From assembly GCF_003171515.1 (NCBI RefSeq), contig NC_089390.1, positions 9,366,274-9,430,273 of the forward strand: DNA of 64,000 nt, in the 5' to 3' direction. Shown here one piece after another: positions 61,040 through 64,000 of the stretch; the first letter of the stretch is position 1, and every line of letters starts with the position of its first letter. The stretch comes from Pyrenophora tritici-repentis. Lineage: Eukaryota > Ascomycota > Dothideomycetes > Pleosporales > Pleosporaceae. Both the position numbers and the translations under genes were made by a program. The notes below the pieces were generated by a model. That model had not been told where the DNA came from, made no database searches, and saw only the letters and a list, made by a program, of their open reading frames with translations.

Positions 61040-64000
61040 CTACATATAGAGGCCTTCCAGATGCTCCTGCAACTTCTCAAGCTCAGCTTCTTTCAACGGG
61101 GATTCTTTGCGTTTAACAAGTCCCAACTGATCAAGGAAACTGGCCCATTTATTGGCTGGCAGTGACTTGGTGAATCCGTCTGCGATCATGTTGTCAGACG
61201 GAACATACTCTACCTTGATCGTCTTTCGGGTAACTTCTTGTCGTAGCCAATGATTGTGTATGTCAACGTGCCGAAGCTTTGTTTGCAATTTGGCAACGTC
61301 TTCATTTACTAGACGGATTGTCTGGGTATTGTCGCACTTGATTGTGATAATTGGATTGCTTAGGTTTACCTGAAGCTCCTTCAACAACCGCGACGTAAAG
61401 ATTGCCTCCTTAGCAACTTGTGATAGGGCAAGCAGCTCTGCTTCTGTTGTTGATGTTGTCACAGTATCTTGCTTACTTGCTCTCCAAGCGATGAGTCCTC
61501 CGAACAGCTTAATTGCGTATCCCTGCGAGCTTTTCCTGTCTAGTGTGTTGTCTGCAAACGATGCGTCACTTGCTACCTCAAGGCCATCGCCTCTACCGAG
61601 TTCGAGGGCTAGGGATTCTGTTTTCTTGAGGTACAGGAGCACACGGTCTGCAGCGTCCTGGTGTTCTGTACTTGGATTGACTAGGAAGCGAGCAAGTCGT
61701 GATGTTGCAAAGGCTATGTCGGGTCTTGTTGTGACTGCAGCGAATAGAAGCGAGCCAATCTTGCGCTGGTAGCGGTTGATCTCGGACGGCTCTGCTAGGT
61801 CACTCCTGGGTCTGAGTTCCATGCCTGACATCGGCGTGTCATGTCTGATGTCTTGTCGGCTTGCTAGTTGGCTGATTTTGTCTGCGTATGCGGCTTGAGA
61901 TAGCTGTATGGTCTTCTGCTTGCGATTGCGCATGACCTCTACGCCGAGAAACCACTGTAAGTTATCTCCTCCCGTACAAGCGTATTTTTCTTGGATCCGG
62001 TTGATGGCCTTCATGGCCTCTGATTCTTGCTTTGAATGGTACGCAACGATGATGTCGTCCACATAGAAGAAGATGATAACTCCGTCTTTGATCATGCAGC
62101 ATGGCTCCTGTGGTATTTGTTGAAACCCTATCGAAGCAAGAGTTGGAGTGAATTCTTTCTGCCACAGTAATGGTGAGATCCGGAGCCCATACAGTGCCTT
62201 TCGCACTTTGAGTAGAGTGCCAGGCTTCTGATACCCTTTTGGCATCCTCATGTATATTTCTCTGTCGATTGCAGCATGCACAAAAGCATTAGTGACGTCG
62301 TATTGCTTTAGCTCAAGATCGTATTTGGCGGCGATTGCCATGAGCATTCTGAATGAGCGTCCTGCCAATGTTGCTGCGTATGTGTCTTGGGAGGTGATGT
62401 TGCGTTGTTGGTCTCCTCTTACCACCAATCTTGCCTTACATTTGATGAGGCGGTGATGCTTGTCGAGTTTGTAGGTGTATACCCACATACAGTCTAGGAT
62501 CTGGTGCCCTGCTCGTTTGACTGGTGATGCTTGGACCTCAGTCCATGACTTCATTTGTTGGTGACTCTGAAGGTGTGTCTTTTCTGCTTCCTTGAACATT
62601 TCGTATAGTGGATGGTCTTCCAGCTTTGAGTATGCTGTTGGGAGTGGCGGTAGCTGGTTGCGACGGGGCTTGATTCCCTTGGATAGCAGTCTCTTCACCT
62701 GAGCCTTGTCGATTGGCTTTCCTTCGTGTTGACCAATGTGTCCTGATTCGGTGCCGGCCATGAATGCGGCTGCCCATGGATTGGTCATTGATGTTGATTG
62801 GTTGGACATGTTCGTCATATCCTCGTTGTTCACCTCTCCTTGAACTAGCAAGGCCACAGGTGGAGGAGTTGGTGGCGGGGTTAGATATGCCTCTACCACC
62901 TTCCTTCCTTGGTGGTATCTGGTTTTCTGAGTGCGCGGGCTCTCTTCCTGCGTCGTATCGTCCTCGTAGAACGTCTCGGTTTCTGGTTGTTGGCTCTGAG
63001 TACCTGGGAGTTCGACTGTTCTTACCCAAGTTGCGATTTCCTCTAGGGTGTTGTGCATAAGATTGTCCATTAGGTCCTCAGTCTTGCCGTTGAAGATTGT
63101 GTCTTCGTTAAACACTACGTCGCGAGTGCTGATTACCTTTGCCATGGATGGGATCCAGATGCGGTAGATGTTTGTTGACTGATATCCCACAAGATACCCA
63201 ATCCAGGCTTTTGGGTCCAGCCGTTGCAGCCTTGACTTTCCTCGGTGGGTATCGTCTGTCATTGCAAAGGCTTTGCACCCATATGCTCTTAGATGAGCTT
63301 GGTTTGGTCTTCGGGGTCCGGTGACTATGCCATTTGTGGCAGCTGCGCGCGTGAAGAATATTTCGTAAGGCGATTTCCACTTGTTTGGATAATTTGGCGT
63401 TCGATTGTATAGGTATACCGCCGCTCTGGTTATCTCTGGCCAGAGTTCCCATGGAAGATTCGCATCTAGTCGAATTGCGCGTGCCTTTTCTTTTATCACA
63501 CCCCCTGAGCGTTCGGCTCCTCCGTTCTGCGCTTGTGTGTCTGGAGCGGAAGGCTCGAGTCTGATTGATAGGGACGTGCACCATTTCTCGACTTCTTGCT
63601 TAACTGTGACGATCTCGTTGTCTGTTTCAATGACCTTGACCGTAATGTTGAACTGTTTCTTCATAAATTGGATAAAGAGGGCTAATAGGCGAATAATAGA
63701 GCGTGCTGGCCTATTGTCTTTGAAGTAGAAATCCCAAACGTATCGGGAGTTTCGGCAAGTTATTAGCATCTGACTCTTTTCCTTAGTGAAGCTGTCCGCC
63801 TCGTACTCATGGAAGTCGATTGCAATTCTTTCTCCAGGACCTTCGTCATTTAGTCTTAGCGCCCTTCTTATTTGGCGCTTCGACTTTGATCTGCCGCAGG
63901 CGTCACATTGTACTGTGGTGATTCCTTTGATCCTCACCCCCTCAGATTGCTGTATGAGGTGTTCAATAGCGGATGGCCCTGGATGTCCTAGTCGTTTATG
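61040..64000 (-). CDS. pol: Copia-2 pol, partial (integrase, RT, RNase H)
   Basis: The frame is open from the window edge, about 986 residues visible. It begins within the pre-integrase region (HKRLGHPGPSAIEHL, then CDACGRSK). The integrase core follows (IAIDFHEYEA, IETDNE, NGGAERSGG). RT has QYDVTNAFVHA and the catalytic FFYVDDIIVAY. RNase H has VASDASFADN and TTEAELLAL. It ends in LQEHLEGLYM. No internal stops, so this copy looks young too. gag and the 5' LTR lie outside. Confidence 0.93.
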   Translation of the reverse strand, partial: HKRLGHPGPSAIEHLIQQSEGVRIKGITTVQCDACGRSKSKRQIRRALRLNDEGPGERIAIDFHEYEADSFTKEKSQMLITCRNSRYVWDFYFKDNRPARSIIRLLALFIQFMKKQFNITVKVIETDNEIVTVKQEVEKWCTSLSIRLEPSAPDTQAQNGGAERSGGVIKEKARAIRLDANLPWELWPEITRAAVYLYNRTPNYPNKWKSPYEIFFTRAAATNGIVTGPRRPNQAHLRAYGCKAFAMTDDTHRGKSRLQRLDPKAWIGYLVGYQSTNIYRIWIPSMAKVISTRDVVFNEDTIFNGKTEDLMDNLMHNTLEEIATWVRTVELPGTQSQQPETETFYEDDTTQEESPRTQKTRYHQGRKVVEAYLTPPPTPPPVALLVQGEVNNEDMTNMSNQSTSMTNPWAAAFMAGTESGHIGQHEGKPIDKAQVKRLLSKGIKPRRNQLPPLPTAYSKLEDHPLYEMFKEAEKTHLQSHQQMKSWTEVQASPVKRAGHQILDCMWVYTYKLDKHHRLIKCKARLVVRGDQQRNITSQDTYAATLAGRSFRMLMAIAAKYDLELKQYDVTNAFVHAAIDREIYMRMPKGYQKPGTLLKVRKALYGLRISPLLWQKEFTPTLASIGFQQIPQEPCCMIKDGVIIFFYVDDIIVAYHSKQESEAMKAINRIQEKYACTGGDNLQWFLGVEVMRNRKQKTIQLSQAAYADKISQLASRQDIRHDTPMSGMELRPRSDLAEPSEINRYQRKIGSLLFAAVTTRPDIAFATSRLARFLVNPSTEHQDAADRVLLYLKKTESLALELGRGDGLEVASDASFADNTLDRKSSQGYAIKLFGGLIAWRASKQDTVTTSTTEAELLALSQVAKEAIFTSRLLKELQVNLSNPIITIKCDNTQTIRLVNEDVAKLQTKLRHVDIHNHWLRQEVTRKTIKVEYVPSDNMIADGFTKSLPANKWASFLDQLGLVKRKESPLKEAELEKLQEHLEGLYM

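Larger units (their letters stand above)
60821..64000 (-). mobile_element. Second Ty1/Copia element (Copia-2), cut by the window edge
   Basis: 3' LTR plus most of pol; the rest lies beyond 64000. Its pol is clearly different from Copia-1. It is inserted in the LINE upstream of the RNase H piece. Confidence 0.9.

Noticed and set aside
1..64000. tRNA or rRNA genes
   Set aside because: I looked by eye for tRNA B-box and rRNA-like sequence and found none convincing. tRNAscan-SE would settle it.

Overview
This window looks like a chromosome segment of a filamentous ascomycete, most probably a dothideomycete of the Pleosporales type. The reasons are short introns of 46-104 bases with fungal splice and branch sites, a fungal quinate-utilisation regulatory pair, Zn2Cys6 regulators, and a RIP-scarred LINE lying next to young LTR retrotransposons. 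The order-level placement is inference. All exon models were made by eye from splice signals, reading phase and family conservation.

Left part (1-30.5 kb) is gene-dense housekeeping sequence. It opens with four ~180-bp tandem repeats and a quinate module: 3-dehydroshikimate dehydratase (1358-2443, +), the Zn2Cys6 activator QUTA/QA-1F (2702-4952, -) and the AROM-derived repressor QUTR/QA-1S (5306-7900, +). Activator and repressor are divergent across a promoter carrying a QA-1F-like palindrome. Then follow a PP4/PPG1-type phosphatase, a small membrane protein, a DUF4385 protein, a Ras GTPase, a molybdopterin-binding-domain protein, a GMF/Aim7 ADF-homology protein, a 3.6-kb gene-poor stretch, an EF-hand external NAD(P)H dehydrogenase, the mitochondrial fission adaptor Mdv1 and chorismate mutase.

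Middle part (32-45 kb) is accessory. A secreted precursor with 16 near-identical Kex2-delimited repeats (EPQKLKVD-KR) is divergent from a sucrose-type transporter. Two related membrane proteins with paired HxxHC motifs of the UstYa/DUF3328 kind, a Zn2Cys6 regulator, a GNAT acetyltransferase and a secreted Cys-rich protein follow. Together these resemble a small fungal RiPP-type cluster and are the strongest candidate for an undescribed system here. A pogo/Fot1 DNA transposon, itself broken by a hAT-type MITE, sits inside the cluster.

Right part (46.8-64 kb) is a retrotransposon nest. An old RIP-mutated Tad-like LINE is split by three younger LTR elements: a complete Ty1/Copia element (46821-52847, identical LTRs, ATTAT duplication), a complete Ty3/Gypsy chromovirus (53445-60212, identical LTRs, TTGGA duplication) that also carries an antisense ORF with a Zn2Cys6-like motif, and a second Copia element running off the right edge (60821-64000).
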